This document shows positions 1 to 6,389 of a stretch of DNA of 8,255 bases, in pieces; within the stretch, counting starts at the first letter, position 1; each line of letters starts with the position of its first letter. A program made the translations under genes and the position numbers. This DNA comes from Desulfobacteraceae bacterium (GTDB taxonomy: Bacteria; Desulfobacterota; Desulfobacteria; Desulfobacterales; Desulfobacteraceae). The notes beneath the pieces were generated by a model. The model was not told the DNA's origin. It worked only from the letters and a program-made list of their open reading frames with translations, and made no database searches. The stretch covers positions 1 to 8,255 of the forward strand of contig PIVQ01000294.1 of the NCBI GenBank assembly GCA_003354055.1, written 5' to 3'.

Positions 1-63
1 GAGAAAATAATTTCAAGTGAAATAGCCAAAAAAATCTATCTGGGAGATAATTTTAAACTTTAG
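1..63 (+). CDS. lptB: LPS export ABC transporter ATP-binding protein LptB, C-terminal end only
   Basis: The window opens inside a reading frame that gives 20 residues and a TAG stop at 61-63. The tail ends in IYLGDNFKL, which closely resembles the C-terminus of LptB (E. coli ends in VYLGEDFRL as I recall it). LptB is the cytoplasmic ATPase that powers the Lpt bridge carrying lipopolysaccharide from the inner to the outer membrane. No ATPase motif is visible because the rest of the gene lies upstream of the window. The position directly before rpoN is the classical lptB-rpoN arrangement of proteobacteria and supports the call. The stop codon is one nucleotide from the rpoN start, so the two are probably translated from one mRNA. 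Confidence 0.85.
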   Translation, partial: EKIISSEIAKKIYLGDNFKL

Positions 64-64
64 C

Positions 65-1507
65 ATGGAACTCGGATTACAACAAAGCCTTACACTGACC
101 CAGCAGCTGGTAATGACACCCCAGCTTCAACAGGCCATCAAGCTTCTGCAATTATCCAGACTTGAGTTGGCTGAAACGATTGAGCAGGAGATGGAGCAGA
201 ATCCAGCCCTTGAAGAATCTGGTCCGGAGGAGGGTTCTGATCAGAAAATTACTGCCCAGGAAGGTGATTCCCAGGAATCTGAAAAAGAGGCCCCTGTAAA
301 GGAAGTAACCATTGAGGACAAGGTGCAGTCGGATACCGACTGGGAAAACTATATTAATGAATACAACTCAACCGGACGCATTTATACTGAATCCGAGAGC
401 AGCGAAGCCCCAAATTTTGAGGCATTCACTTCAGCTAAAAAGACTCTGGATCAGCACCTTGAGTGGCAATTGATGCTGGCCTGTCTGGAGCCGGATCAAG
501 ATGCCCTCGGCCATTTGATCATCGGCAATCTGAACCGAGACGGATATCTGTGTTCTGAAGTGGAGGAACTGGCAGGGGTCGCTGAGGTTGAGCCAGAACA
601 GATTGAAGAGGTGTTGGAAGTACTTCAAACCTTCGATCCTCCGGGTGTCTGTGCCAGAAACCTGAAAGAGACCCTTCTCATCCAGGTCAAACTTCTGGGT
701 ATTGAAAATCACATTATTGATGAGATTATTACCAACCACTTAAAAAATTTAGAAAACAGGAACAGCAAAAAAATTGCAAAAGCCCTTAAAATTTCCGTAG
801 ACGACGTCCGTGCCGCCGTTAAAATTATCCAATATCTTGAACCTAAGCCGGGCCGCAAATTTACCACGGACGAACCGGCCTATATTACACCGGATATCTA
901 TGTATACAAAATAGATGATGATTTTAAAATCGTTATGAATGACGATGGTCTTCCAAAGTTAAGAATTTCCAGATTCTATAGGGAAGCTATTGCGGACGGT
1001 AAAAAAATCCCCAAAGAGACAAAAACGTATCTCAATGAAAAAATGCAATCAGCCTCTTGGTTGATCAAAAGCATTCACCAGCGCCAGAAAACTATTTATC
1101 TGGTCATGGAAAGTATCATTAAATTCCAGCGTGAATTTTTTGAAAAAGGAATTGCCTATTTAAGGCCGTTGATCCTTAAGGATATTGCCGAAGACATTGA
1201 GATGCACGAGTCCACCATCAGCCGGGTAACCACAAACAAGTATGCCTATACCCCCCAGGGACTCTTTGAGCTCAAGTATTTTTTCAACAGCTCCATCGAA
1301 AGGACCGGCGGGGCGTCAATGGCATCGGCCAGTGTAAAAGAACGGATTCGACTACTGATCGAAAAAGAAGATTCCAACGCCCCTCTGAGCGATGACAAGA
1401 TCGCAGCCATCTTACAGGAATCCGATATCCAGATTGCACGGCGGACCGTTGCCAAATATCGGAAGGTACTTAATATTCTGCCTTCCAACAAACGGAAACA
1501 ACTTTAG
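65..1507 (+). CDS. rpoN: RNA polymerase sigma-54 factor RpoN
   Basis: Alternative sigma factor that directs RNA polymerase to -24/-12 promoters and needs AAA+ enhancer-binding proteins to open them. All parts of the family are present. The Gln/Leu-rich activator-responsive Region I is at about residues 1-50. An acidic, low-complexity Region II is at about 51-115. The core-binding domain is at about 120-310 and includes DPPGVCARNL at 191-200. The helix-turn-helix at 368-387 fits the first sigma-54 signature (PLILKDIA then HESTISR). The RpoN box ARRTVAKYRK is at 458-467, just before the SNKRKQL end. The 480-residue length is normal. The start is one nucleotide after the lptB stop. The nearest purine-rich tract, GGGAG at 42-46, is 18 nt away, so translation probably depends on coupling to lptB. 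The last box residue is Lys where E. coli has Glu; the core RRTVAKYR is intact. Confidence 0.98.
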   Translation: MELGLQQSLTLTQQLVMTPQLQQAIKLLQLSRLELAETIEQEMEQNPALEESGPEEGSDQKITAQEGDSQESEKEAPVKEVTIEDKVQSDTDWENYINEYNSTGRIYTESESSEAPNFEAFTSAKKTLDQHLEWQLMLACLEPDQDALGHLIIGNLNRDGYLCSEVEELAGVAEVEPEQIEEVLEVLQTFDPPGVCARNLKETLLIQVKLLGIENHIIDEIITNHLKNLENRNSKKIAKALKISVDDVRAAVKIIQYLEPKPGRKFTTDEPAYITPDIYVYKIDDDFKIVMNDDGLPKLRISRFYREAIADGKKIPKETKTYLNEKMQSASWLIKSIHQRQKTIYLVMESIIKFQREFFEKGIAYLRPLILKDIAEDIEMHESTISRVTTNKYAYTPQGLFELKYFFNSSIERTGGASMASASVKERIRLLIEKEDSNAPLSDDKIAAILQESDIQIARRTVAKYRKVLNILPSNKRKQL

Positions 1508-1519
1508 GGAGGTTTTTTA

Positions 1520-2059
1520 ATGCAAACAATAGTTACTTTTAAAAATATCGACTCTTCTGACTCCTTGAAATCCTACGTACAAAAAAAACTGGATCGGTTT
1601 GACAAGATGCTTGACAGTCCTGCTGAAGCCCATGTGGTGTTATCAGTTGAAAAAATAAGACATATTGCAGAAATCACCTTAACCTGCGATAAATTAAACA
1701 TACATGCCAAAGAAAAATCCGAAAGAATGTACGCATCCATCGATACCCTGATGGACAAAGTCAAAGCACAGATTAATAAACATAAGGAAAAAGTCAAACG
1801 GCATATGTCCGGTGATAAAACGAGTCTGAGCGACACCCAGGAATTCAACCAGGTAGATACCGATAACAGCTTTGATCCGATATCTGAAATCGTTATTGAG
1901 CCCGTTGATTCCAAACCCATGGATATTGAAGATGCGGTGGTGGAACTTAACTCAGGAAAAAAATCCTTTTTTGTTTTCAACAATGCACGGACCGCACAGT
2001 TGAATGTTCTTTATAAACACAACAATGGAAAGCTGGGCCTGATCCAGCCCAGGGGATAG
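1520..2059 (+). CDS. hpf: Ribosome hibernation promoting factor, long form
   Basis: Binds the 30S decoding region of idle ribosomes and promotes inactive dimers in starved or non-growing cells. The N-terminal ribosome-binding domain spans about residues 1-97. It shows the family pattern with a central SERMYASIDTLMDKV segment (67-81) and a Lys-rich helix after it. A variable linker (about 98-120) leads to the C-terminal dimerisation domain (about 121-179), seen in FFVFNNARTAQLNVLYKHN followed by GKLGLIQPRG. At 179 residues it is the long form, which can dimerise ribosomes through its own C-terminal domain. The gene at this locus in E. coli encodes the short form of about 95 residues. A strong Shine-Dalgarno sequence AGGGAGG (1506-1512) overlaps the rpoN stop and sits 7 nt before the ATG, so hpf may be translated well even if rpoN is not. 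Confidence 0.95.
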   Translation: MQTIVTFKNIDSSDSLKSYVQKKLDRFDKMLDSPAEAHVVLSVEKIRHIAEITLTCDKLNIHAKEKSERMYASIDTLMDKVKAQINKHKEKVKRHMSGDKTSLSDTQEFNQVDTDNSFDPISEIVIEPVDSKPMDIEDAVVELNSGKKSFFVFNNARTAQLNVLYKHNNGKLGLIQPRG

Positions 2060-2067
2060 TTTAACCC

Positions 2068-2526
2068 ATGAAAATCAGTGAAATACTTAACAAAGACTCC
2101 ATCATCGCCGATCTGACCGCTGACAATAAAACCGGTGTACTTCAGGAACTGGCTGACGCTGTTGCCCCGTCTACCAAAGCAAGCCTCACGGATATTGCTT
2201 CTGTTCTAATGGAAAGAGAGGCCCTTGGGTCAACAGGTATCGGCGGCGGTATTGCCATTCCCCACGGAAAACTGAATACGGTTGAATCAGTATGCGTTGG
2301 TTTCGGTCTGAGCCAAAAAGGGATTGAATATGATTCTCTTGATGACAAGCCTGTCCATATCTTCTTTCTTTTGCTAACGCCTGAAAACAGCACAGGAGGG
2401 CATTTAAAAGTTTTGGCCCAGATCTCCAAACTACTGAAAATGGAGCACTTCAAGGACAGGCTCAAATCTGCAGATTCTGTTAATGAGATTTACGAGATCA
2501 TCATGGAGCAGGATGAAGAATTCTAA
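2068..2526 (+). CDS. ptsN: Nitrogen-regulatory PTS EIIA protein PtsN (EIIA-Ntr)
   Basis: Cytoplasmic phosphoacceptor of the nitrogen phosphotransferase relay. It takes a phosphate from an HPr-like protein and regulates partners such as potassium transporters and kinases rather than carrying sugar. The 152 residues match the fructose/mannitol-type EIIA fold. The phosphorylation motif GGGIAIPHGK places the active His at residue 66. The following segment, with DDKPVHIFFLLLTPEN, is typical of the family. The start is 8 nt after the hpf stop, with AGGGG at 2051-2055 as a somewhat distant ribosome site. Its place between hpf and rapZ is the standard rpoN-operon position. No HPr or enzyme I gene is present in this window, so the phosphate donor must be encoded elsewhere. 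Confidence 0.95.
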   Translation: MKISEILNKDSIIADLTADNKTGVLQELADAVAPSTKASLTDIASVLMEREALGSTGIGGGIAIPHGKLNTVESVCVGFGLSQKGIEYDSLDDKPVHIFFLLLTPENSTGGHLKVLAQISKLLKMEHFKDRLKSADSVNEIYEIIMEQDEEF

Positions 2527-2582
2527 CACGGATATCCGAAAGGATTATCCGTCTTAACACGGATATTCCGCTGGATAATCCG
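2524..2582 (+). repeat. Two directly repeated stem-loops between ptsN and rapZ
   Basis: The 56-nt gap holds two copies of TAACACGGATAT (2524-2535 and 2555-2566), 31 nt apart. Each copy begins a hairpin. Hairpin 1 (2528-2552) pairs ACGGATA with TATCCGT, then after a one-base bulge pairs TCC with GGA around a GAAA tetraloop. Hairpin 2 (2560-2582) pairs CGGAT with ATCCG, then has a 2x2 mismatch, then pairs TCC with GGA around a 3-nt loop. It ends exactly at the base before the rapZ ATG at 2583. There is no T-tract, so neither is an intrinsic terminator. The only ribosome-site-like bases for that ATG (GGAT, 2573-2576) lie in the 3' arm of hairpin 2, so folding could limit rapZ translation. This may be an mRNA processing or stability element; the function is inferred. 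Confidence 0.7.
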
Positions 2583-3476
2583 ATGGATAGCCAAATGGAA
2601 AGTCAAAAGGTTTATATTATAACCGGAATTTCAGGATCCGGAAAGACCACAGTGATCCAGGCATTTGAAGATGCATCTTTCTACTGCATTGACAACATGC
2701 CCATGGAGCTTGTGCCCAAGGTGCTTGAGCTGCCCTTTAAGGACCACCATAAAGTCAAAGGGGCGGCCTTTGTCATGGACCTGCGGTCAAAAACCTTTAT
2801 TAAGAATTTTGTGTCCGGTATCTCAATTCTCGAGGAGATGGGAATCACCCCAACCATTATCTTTCTTGAGGCAGATACCAAAACCCTGGTCAACCGGTAC
2901 AGCCAGACCCGGCGCCACCATCCTCTGGACAGTGAGAACAGTCTGCTGGACAGCATACGGTCTGAAAAAAAAACCATGCAGTCCATCCGCCAGGTGGCCC
3001 ACCACATCATAGATACCAGTGAGTACAATGTTCACCGACTCAAATCTGTTATCCTGGATATGATTCTTGACCGGAAAGCCATGATCAACAGGATGAAACT
3101 CAACATTATGTCTTTTGGTTATAAATATGGCATCCCACTTGACGCAGACATTGTAATGGACTTAAGATTTTTAGCCAATCCTTATTTTGTGCCGGAACTC
3201 AAAACTTTGGATGGAGAATCTAAGGCAGTAAAATCATATGTATTAACGAATCGGGAAACAATAAGATTTTTAAACAAGTACTACGATCTTATTGATTATC
3301 TGCTTCCCATGTACAAAAAGGAAAACAAAGCATACCTGACCCTGGCACTGGGGTGTACCGGCGGCCGGCACAGAAGTGTGGCAATTGCAAGGGCCGTTTT
3401 TGAACGGCTGACCCAACAAGGCCTTACCCCCGGCATTATGCACAGGGACATTGACAGGGATATTAAAGAACTATGA
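2583..3476 (+). CDS. rapZ: RNase adapter / nucleotide-binding protein RapZ (YvcJ family)
   Basis: RapZ in E. coli binds the small RNAs GlmY/GlmZ and presents GlmZ to RNase E, tuning glucosamine-6-phosphate synthase and so envelope precursor supply. Whether it has the same RNA partners here is unknown. The N-terminal P-loop domain has Walker A GISGSGKT (15-22), FEDASFYCIDNMP after it, and TRRHHPL (109-115). The C-terminal domain has SFGYKYGIPLDAD (177-189), RFLANPYFVPELK and GCTGGRHRS (257-265), the segment linked to RNA binding in E. coli RapZ. At 297 residues it is slightly longer than E. coli RapZ (284). An in-frame ATG at 2595 has an equally weak GGAT upstream and would give an N-terminus closer to family length, so the start is uncertain. 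The gene overlaps the next by 4 nt (ATGA). Confidence 0.93.
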   Translation: MDSQMESQKVYIITGISGSGKTTVIQAFEDASFYCIDNMPMELVPKVLELPFKDHHKVKGAAFVMDLRSKTFIKNFVSGISILEEMGITPTIIFLEADTKTLVNRYSQTRRHHPLDSENSLLDSIRSEKKTMQSIRQVAHHIIDTSEYNVHRLKSVILDMILDRKAMINRMKLNIMSFGYKYGIPLDADIVMDLRFLANPYFVPELKTLDGESKAVKSYVLTNRETIRFLNKYYDLIDYLLPMYKKENKAYLTLALGCTGGRHRSVAIARAVFERLTQQGLTPGIMHRDIDRDIKEL

Positions 3477-3886
3477 CTGGTATTGTAATCGTTACCCATG
3501 CCCAACTGGGCGCCACATTAATCGAAACCCTTGAATTCATTCTGGGTAAACCCCAGAAGAACCTGATTTCCATATCCATTGACATCAAACAGGACCCGGA
3601 CAACCTGAGAAAAAAGATTAAAAACGGAATAAAAGAGGTGCGCTCGGACAGTGGTGTACTCATTTTTACGGATATGTTTGGCGGCACCCCGTCCAATCTG
3701 TCCTATTCTTTTCTTGAAGAGGGACAGGTGGAGGTCATTTCAGGGGTAAACCTCCCAATTCTCATGAAAGCCGTTACCTCCCGGGAAAAAATGCCCATGG
3801 AGAAACTCACCGCATCTCTTGTAGAACACGGAAAAAGAAGTATTTCTCTTGCCAGTGATATTCTCAAAGGGACCAAGCGGTCCTAA
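3473..3886 (+). CDS. PTS mannose-family EIIA domain protein
   Basis: Single-domain EIIA of the mannose/fructose/sorbose PTS family, 137 residues. The phosphorylatable His is H9 in IVTHAQLG. The second family hallmark, FTDMFGGTPSN (65-75), is intact. No EIIB, EIIC or EIID follows, and the next gene is gap. It is therefore more likely a regulatory phosphoacceptor than part of a sugar transporter, an inference supported by its place in the rpoN-ptsN-rapZ operon. Its ATG overlaps the rapZ stop by 4 nt. AGGGA at 3456-3460 is the nearest ribosome site, 12 nt away, so translational coupling is likely. I give no gene symbol because it is not clearly ManX. Confidence 0.9.
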   Translation: MTGIVIVTHAQLGATLIETLEFILGKPQKNLISISIDIKQDPDNLRKKIKNGIKEVRSDSGVLIFTDMFGGTPSNLSYSFLEEGQVEVISGVNLPILMKAVTSREKMPMEKLTASLVEHGKRSISLASDILKGTKRS

Positions 3887-3943
3887 ATTCAAACAACAGT
3901 TAACCGCCCCGCAGTTGGTTGCCAGGCTGTTATCTGCCACGAA

Positions 3944-3948
3944 AGGAG
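3944..3948 (+). promoter_or_regulatory. Ribosome binding site that fixes the gap start
   Basis: AGGAG lies inside the purine run AAAGGAGAAGG and is 8 nt from the ATG at 3957. This sets the gap start at 3957. An in-frame ATG at 3849 lies inside the EIIA gene and would add 36 residues unrelated to GAPDH. Confidence 0.85.
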
Positions 3949-3956
3949 AAGGTTCG

Positions 3957-4964
3957 ATGACTACAAATATCGGAATAAATGGATTCGGAAGAATCGGAAG
4001 AATGGTATTTAGGGCAGCTCAGGATAACCCGGATATCAAGATTAAAGCAATTAACGATCTCACAGATACCAAAACCATTGCCCATTTGCTCCAATATGAT
4101 TCTGTCCACGGCAGACTCAACAAAACCGTGACTGCAGAAGACGGGTCTATCACCGTGGATGGTGAAACCATTGCGGTAAGTGCAATGAAAGATCCTGGGC
4201 AAATCGGCTGGGCTGATGCAGATGTTGATATCGTTTTGGAATGTACAGGGTTGTTCCGAAACAAGGAAACCGCTTCAAAACATCTTGAAAGCGGTGCCAA
4301 GAAAGTCATTATATCAGCGCCTGCGTCTGATCCGGATATTACCATTGTTCTGGGCGTCAACCATGAAGATTATGACCCTTCAACCCATCATATTATTTCC
4401 AATGCATCCTGCACCACAAACTGCCTGGCACCGGTGGCCAAAGTGCTCCTGGAAAACTTCGGCATTGTATGCGGGTTGATGACCACTATCCATGCCTACA
4501 CCGGAGACCAGAGGCTTCTTGACTTCCCGCACAAGGACCTTCGCAGATCCAGAGCAGCTGCTCTTTCCATGATTCCGACTACAACCGGTGCTGCGAAAGC
4601 CGTAGCTCTGGTGCTTCCGGAGCTTGCCGGTAAACTCAACGGTCTGGCCGTCCGGGTCCCTACCCCCAACGTCTCTATGGTTGACCTGGTCGTGACCACG
4701 GAAAAGAATGATTTGACACCGGAAGCTGTGAATCAGGCCCTTGAGTCCGCAGCCAACACAAATCTGTCAGGAATCTTAGGCTACAGCGATCTGCCTCTGG
4801 TCTCCATTGACTACAATTCGTGCCCTCTGTCATCCATTGTCGACGCCTCATGCACAGACGTTATCAACGGAAACATGGTTAAGATATACAGCTGGTATGA
4901 CAATGAAGCCGGATATTCCCACAGGATGATTGATCTGGCAGCCATGGTTGGCAAAGCGCTTTAA
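3957..4964 (+). CDS. gap: Type I glyceraldehyde-3-phosphate dehydrogenase
   Basis: Cytoplasmic enzyme that oxidatively phosphorylates glyceraldehyde 3-phosphate to 1,3-bisphosphoglycerate with NAD+, and the reverse in gluconeogenesis. The start at 3957 gives 335 residues, the usual length. The N-terminus IGINGFGRIGR is the Rossmann dinucleotide motif, and the NDL at 33-35 supplies the Asp typical of NAD preference. The catalytic Cys is C152 in SNASCTTNC (148-156), with H179 in TTIHAYTGDQ as its partner. RVPTPNVSMVDL (233-244) and the C-terminal WYDNEAGYSHR are conserved. In an autotroph- or acetate-like sulfate reducer the gluconeogenic direction may dominate, which is inference. A 70-nt gap without a terminator separates it from the EIIA gene. 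tpiA follows after 12 nt, so the two are co-transcribed. Confidence 0.98.
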   Translation: MTTNIGINGFGRIGRMVFRAAQDNPDIKIKAINDLTDTKTIAHLLQYDSVHGRLNKTVTAEDGSITVDGETIAVSAMKDPGQIGWADADVDIVLECTGLFRNKETASKHLESGAKKVIISAPASDPDITIVLGVNHEDYDPSTHHIISNASCTTNCLAPVAKVLLENFGIVCGLMTTIHAYTGDQRLLDFPHKDLRRSRAAALSMIPTTTGAAKAVALVLPELAGKLNGLAVRVPTPNVSMVDLVVTTEKNDLTPEAVNQALESAANTNLSGILGYSDLPLVSIDYNSCPLSSIVDASCTDVINGNMVKIYSWYDNEAGYSHRMIDLAAMVGKAL

Positions 4965-4967
4965 CAA

Positions 4968-4972
4968 GGGAG
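4968..4972 (+). promoter_or_regulatory. Ribosome binding site for tpiA, bearing on the double ATG
   Basis: GGGAG in CAAGGGAG lies 4 nt before the ATG at 4977 and 7 nt before a second, adjacent in-frame ATG at 4980. The spacing favours 4980 as the main start. The two products differ by one Met only. Confidence 0.6.
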
Positions 4973-4976
4973 CATA

Positions 4977-5732
4977 ATGATGAATAGAACACCTTTGATA
5001 GCCGGCAACTGGAAAATGCATAAAACAGGTGCCGAGGCCGTGGCAGAGGCCCAAAAATTAGCTGAACTCTGCGCAGATGTTGATGGGACGGATATTATGA
5101 TTGCCCCGACAAATCTATCTCTGCCCCCTGTGGCACAGGCCGTTGAAAACACAAAAGTAAAATTAGGTGCTCAAAACCTGTATTTTCAAAAACAGGGCGC
5201 TTTTACCGGGGAGGTATCCGGTGGTATGATAAAAGCTGCAGGCGCCGACTATGTGCTTATAGGGCACTCTGAACGCAGACAGTTTTTCGGTGATACAGAT
5301 GAGTGGGTATGCCAAAAAACCCGCGCGGCAATTGATGCTGACCTGATTCCGGTGGTCTGCATCGGGGAAACAGAAAAAGACCGTGATGAAGAGAAAACGT
5401 TTTTTGTCCTTGACAAACAAGTCTCAGATGGGTTAAAAGGCTTGGGTCTTGACGAACTTAAGACTTTAGTCCTTGCCTATGAACCGGTTTGGGCCATAGG
5501 AACGGGCAAGACGGCCAGCGCAGAGCAAGTGGACGAAGTTCATCAGTTTTTGCGACAACTTCTGGAAGAAAAATTTTCCAAAGAGCTGGCAGGCAGAACA
5601 AGGATTCTTTACGGCGGATCAGTAAACCCTTCCAACGTTAAAGAATTGATGAGTATAGAGGATGTTGACGGCGCCCTGGTTGGCGGGGCAAGCCTTGATG
5701 CAGACAAATTTATAAACATAATAAGGTATTAG
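4977..5732 (+). CDS. tpiA: Triosephosphate isomerase
   Basis: Interconverts dihydroxyacetone phosphate and glyceraldehyde 3-phosphate in the cytoplasm, feeding the GAPDH encoded just upstream. The 251 residues form one TIM barrel of normal length. The catalytic and binding residues are visible. N11 and K13 are in AGNWKMHK. H97 is in the IGHSERR motif. E169 is in AYEPVWAIGTGK, which starts the mobile lid loop. The phosphate-binding YGGSVNPSN and ALVGGASL come near the C-terminus. The segment APTNLSLPPV at 43-52 replaces the more usual APPF-type sequence but lies outside the active site. The longest form is given here; a start at 4980 is at least as likely on ribosome-site spacing. The gene is packed between gap and secG. 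Confidence 0.98.
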   Translation: MMNRTPLIAGNWKMHKTGAEAVAEAQKLAELCADVDGTDIMIAPTNLSLPPVAQAVENTKVKLGAQNLYFQKQGAFTGEVSGGMIKAAGADYVLIGHSERRQFFGDTDEWVCQKTRAAIDADLIPVVCIGETEKDRDEEKTFFVLDKQVSDGLKGLGLDELKTLVLAYEPVWAIGTGKTASAEQVDEVHQFLRQLLEEKFSKELAGRTRILYGGSVNPSNVKELMSIEDVDGALVGGASLDADKFINIIRY

Positions 5733-5746
5733 TAAAAAGATTTATT

Positions 5747-6034
5747 ATGACAACTATCGTAGTCGCATTACATGTCACAGTTTGTATCCTCCTGATACTC
5801 ATCGTACTGCTTCAGACAGGCAAAGGCGCAGAGATGGGAGCAAACATCGGCGGAGCAGGAAGCCAGGCACTATTCGGCGCAGCCGGACCGGCCAGCATCC
5901 TGACAAAAATAACTACTGCCGTGGCCATCATTTTCATGATAACTTCTCTGAGTCTGGCGTATCTGTCCGGGCATCAGTCAGAGAGCAGCGTCATGAAAGC
6001 AAACAGCGCACCTGTTGAACAGAAGAGCGAATAG
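5747..6034 (+). CDS. secG: Preprotein translocase subunit SecG
   Basis: Small inner-membrane subunit of the SecYEG channel that helps SecA-driven protein export. The 95 residues show the family plan. A first membrane helix is at about 3-22. It runs into the conserved cytoplasmic loop LLQTGKGAEMGANIGGAGSQ, followed by ALFGAAGPASILTK. A second helix is at about 55-73, and a hydrophilic tail ends the protein. The start lies 14 nt after the tpiA stop. The ribosome site is weak (only A-rich AAAAAGA nearby), so expression may depend on translation of tpiA. tpiA-secG is a common bacterial gene pair with no obvious biochemical link. Confidence 0.96.
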   Translation: MTTIVVALHVTVCILLILIVLLQTGKGAEMGANIGGAGSQALFGAAGPASILTKITTAVAIIFMITSLSLAYLSGHQSESSVMKANSAPVEQKSE

Positions 6035-6054
6035 CTAACCTAAATAACAAACTT

Positions 6055-6139
6055 GCCGAAGTGGTGGAATTGGTAGACACGCACGCTTGAGGGGCGTGTG
6101 GGGCGACCCGTGGGAGTTCAAATCTCCCCTTCGGCACCA
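6055..6139 (+). tRNA. tRNA-Leu (anticodon GAG), CCA encoded
   Basis: The cloverleaf can be drawn by eye. The acceptor GCCGAAG (6055-6061) pairs with CTTCGGC (6129-6135), followed by A and an encoded CCA (6137-6139). The D-arm contains TTGGTAGAC. The anticodon stem CACGC/GCGTG (6082-6086 and 6094-6098) holds the 7-nt loop TTGAGGG, placing anticodon GAG at 6089-6091. It reads CUC and CUU leucine codons. The long variable arm GGG-CGA-CCC is the class II form expected for leucine. The T-arm is GGGAG-TTCAAAT-CTCCC. It starts 20 nt after secG with no clear promoter between them, so it may be processed from the gap-tpiA-secG transcript. Confidence 0.97.
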
Positions 6140-6145
6140 TAATAG

Positions 6146-6180
6146 AAAAAGCCACGGGCCGAAAAGCTCGTGGCTTTTTT
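6146..6180 (+). terminator. Rho-independent terminator after tRNA-Leu
   Basis: GCCACGGGC (6151-6159) pairs with GCTCGTGGC (6166-6174) in a 9-bp stem with one G-U pair and a 6-nt loop. Six Ts (6175-6180) follow. Five As before the stem would also give a U-tract on the opposite strand. It ends the gap-tpiA-secG-tRNA unit and separates it from the genes downstream. Confidence 0.95.
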
Positions 6181-6194
6181 AATTTGAGGCTGTT

Positions 6195-6389
6195 ATGACG
6201 GAAGATTTTAAAATAAATTGCTACAAGTGCAGGTTTTTCTACGTCACCTGGGAGCCCACCAATCCCAACGGATGCCGTGCTATGGGCTTTAAAAGCAAGC
6301 AATTGCCTAGTATAACAGTGTACAAGTCTTCTGGTAAACCCTGCGCGCTTTTTGAGGGAAAAAAGCGTAAACATCCAGGTGGATCTTGA
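6195..6389 (+). CDS. Small four-cysteine conserved hypothetical protein
   Basis: A 64-residue protein with no membrane segment or signal peptide. Four cysteines are arranged as C9-x2-C12-x14-C27-x22-C50, which suggests a small zinc or other metal site. The middle part, with GCRAMGFKSKQLPSI (26-40), looks like a family of short proteins I have seen in several proteobacteria, sometimes labelled uracil-DNA glycosylase. The protein is far too short to be that enzyme and I do not assign the function. The tail is Lys/Arg-rich (GKKRKHPGG). GAGG at 6186-6189, 5 nt before the ATG, is a credible ribosome site and supports it as a real gene. It begins 15 nt after the terminator and lies 31 nt before the ClpX-like gene on the same strand. 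Confidence 0.75.
   Translation: MTEDFKINCYKCRFFYVTWEPTNPNGCRAMGFKSKQLPSITVYKSSGKPCALFEGKKRKHPGGS

Noticed and set aside
2665..3012. A 115-codon open frame in a second + frame inside rapZ, and similar long - strand frames inside other genes.
   Set aside because: They overlap well-conserved genes completely, have no ribosome site and give products rich in residues typical of out-of-frame translation.
3849..3956. An in-frame ATG upstream of gap that would add 36 residues to GAPDH.
   Set aside because: It lies inside the EIIA gene, the added residues are unlike GAPDH, and a strong AGGAG sits 8 nt before the ATG at 3957.
3887..3956. Possible leader structure before gap: AACAG pairing with CTGTT around AACC/GGTT.
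   Set aside because: The stems are only 5 and 4 bp with uneven internal loops. There is no T-tract and no clear -35/-10 or -24/-12 promoter, so it is not distinguishable from chance.
5131..5148. TGGCAC followed by GTTGA, resembling a sigma-54 promoter near its own rpoN gene.
   Set aside because: It lies within tpiA, the spacing and the -12 GC element do not fit, and no gene starts downstream.
6055..6180. tRNA-Leu 3' end as an attachment site for an integrated element.
   Set aside because: No second copy of the tRNA 3' end, no integrase and no mobile genes are visible downstream in the window.
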